Shown piece after piece: positions 4,992 through 5,007 of a stretch of DNA of 5,007 nt. The notes beneath the pieces were generated by a model, which was not told where the DNA came from, made no database searches, and was given only the letters and a program-made list of their open reading frames with translations. Both the position numbers and the translations under genes were made by a program. The DNA is from Bacteroidota bacterium (GTDB lineage Bacteria; Bacteroidota; Bacteroidia; Chitinophagales; UBA2359): the NCBI GenBank assembly GCA_020629895.1, contig JAHDCM010000308.1:1-5007 (forward strand), given 5' to 3'. Numbering within the stretch: position 1 is the first letter of the stretch; each line of letters starts with the position of its first letter.

Positions 4992-5007
4992 TACTACTCA
5001 GCTATAA

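Overview
The window looks like a piece of a Bacteroidota chromosome. It is AT-rich and uses the standard code. It encodes an LPS-core heptose epimerase, so the cell is Gram-negative. Most genes lack a Shine-Dalgarno sequence, and the readable promoter candidates resemble the Bacteroidota -33/-7 type (TTTG, then TAnnTTTG). The protein sequences also look like Bacteroidota versions of their families. I cannot name the genus from sequence alone.

Layout from left to right: (1) the last 25 codons of a + strand gene whose C-terminus matches the end of an AP2/ERF-type DNA-binding domain; (2) a 268-bp convergent intergenic region whose ends carry a perfect 13-bp inverted repeat, with direct repeats at the left end and a short hairpin in the middle; (3) on the - strand, a deoxynucleoside kinase gene; (4) upstream of it on the same strand, hldD, the ADP-heptose epimerase of LPS inner-core synthesis; (5) divergently, with only 22 bp between start codons, a ChaN/Tiki-family exported protein; (6) a 275-bp intergenic region built as a long imperfect inverted repeat with several inner hairpins and CTTATG-type repeats; (7) a GT-B glycosyltransferase of the tRNA-queuosine alpha-mannosyltransferase (QTMAN/GTDC1, DUF3524) family; (8) a 227-bp AT-rich gap with a possible AT-only terminator; (9) a 135-residue, probably all-helical protein of unknown function.

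The genes do not form one pathway. They are housekeeping or conserved accessory functions: dNTP salvage, LPS core sugar supply, an envelope protein possibly linked to haem or iron, and tRNA modification. The hldD and kinase genes are co-oriented 105 bp apart. The kinase appears to have its own promoter, because the same octamer TATTTTTG lies 24-29 nt upstream of both genes' start codons. The hldD copy of that octamer lies inside codons 3-5 of the divergent chaN-like gene.

I found no CRISPR array, complete transposon, RNA gene or clear new multi-gene system. The least explained parts are the two inverted-repeat intergenic regions (91-346 and about 2960-3235) and the compact divergent junction at 2059-2095.
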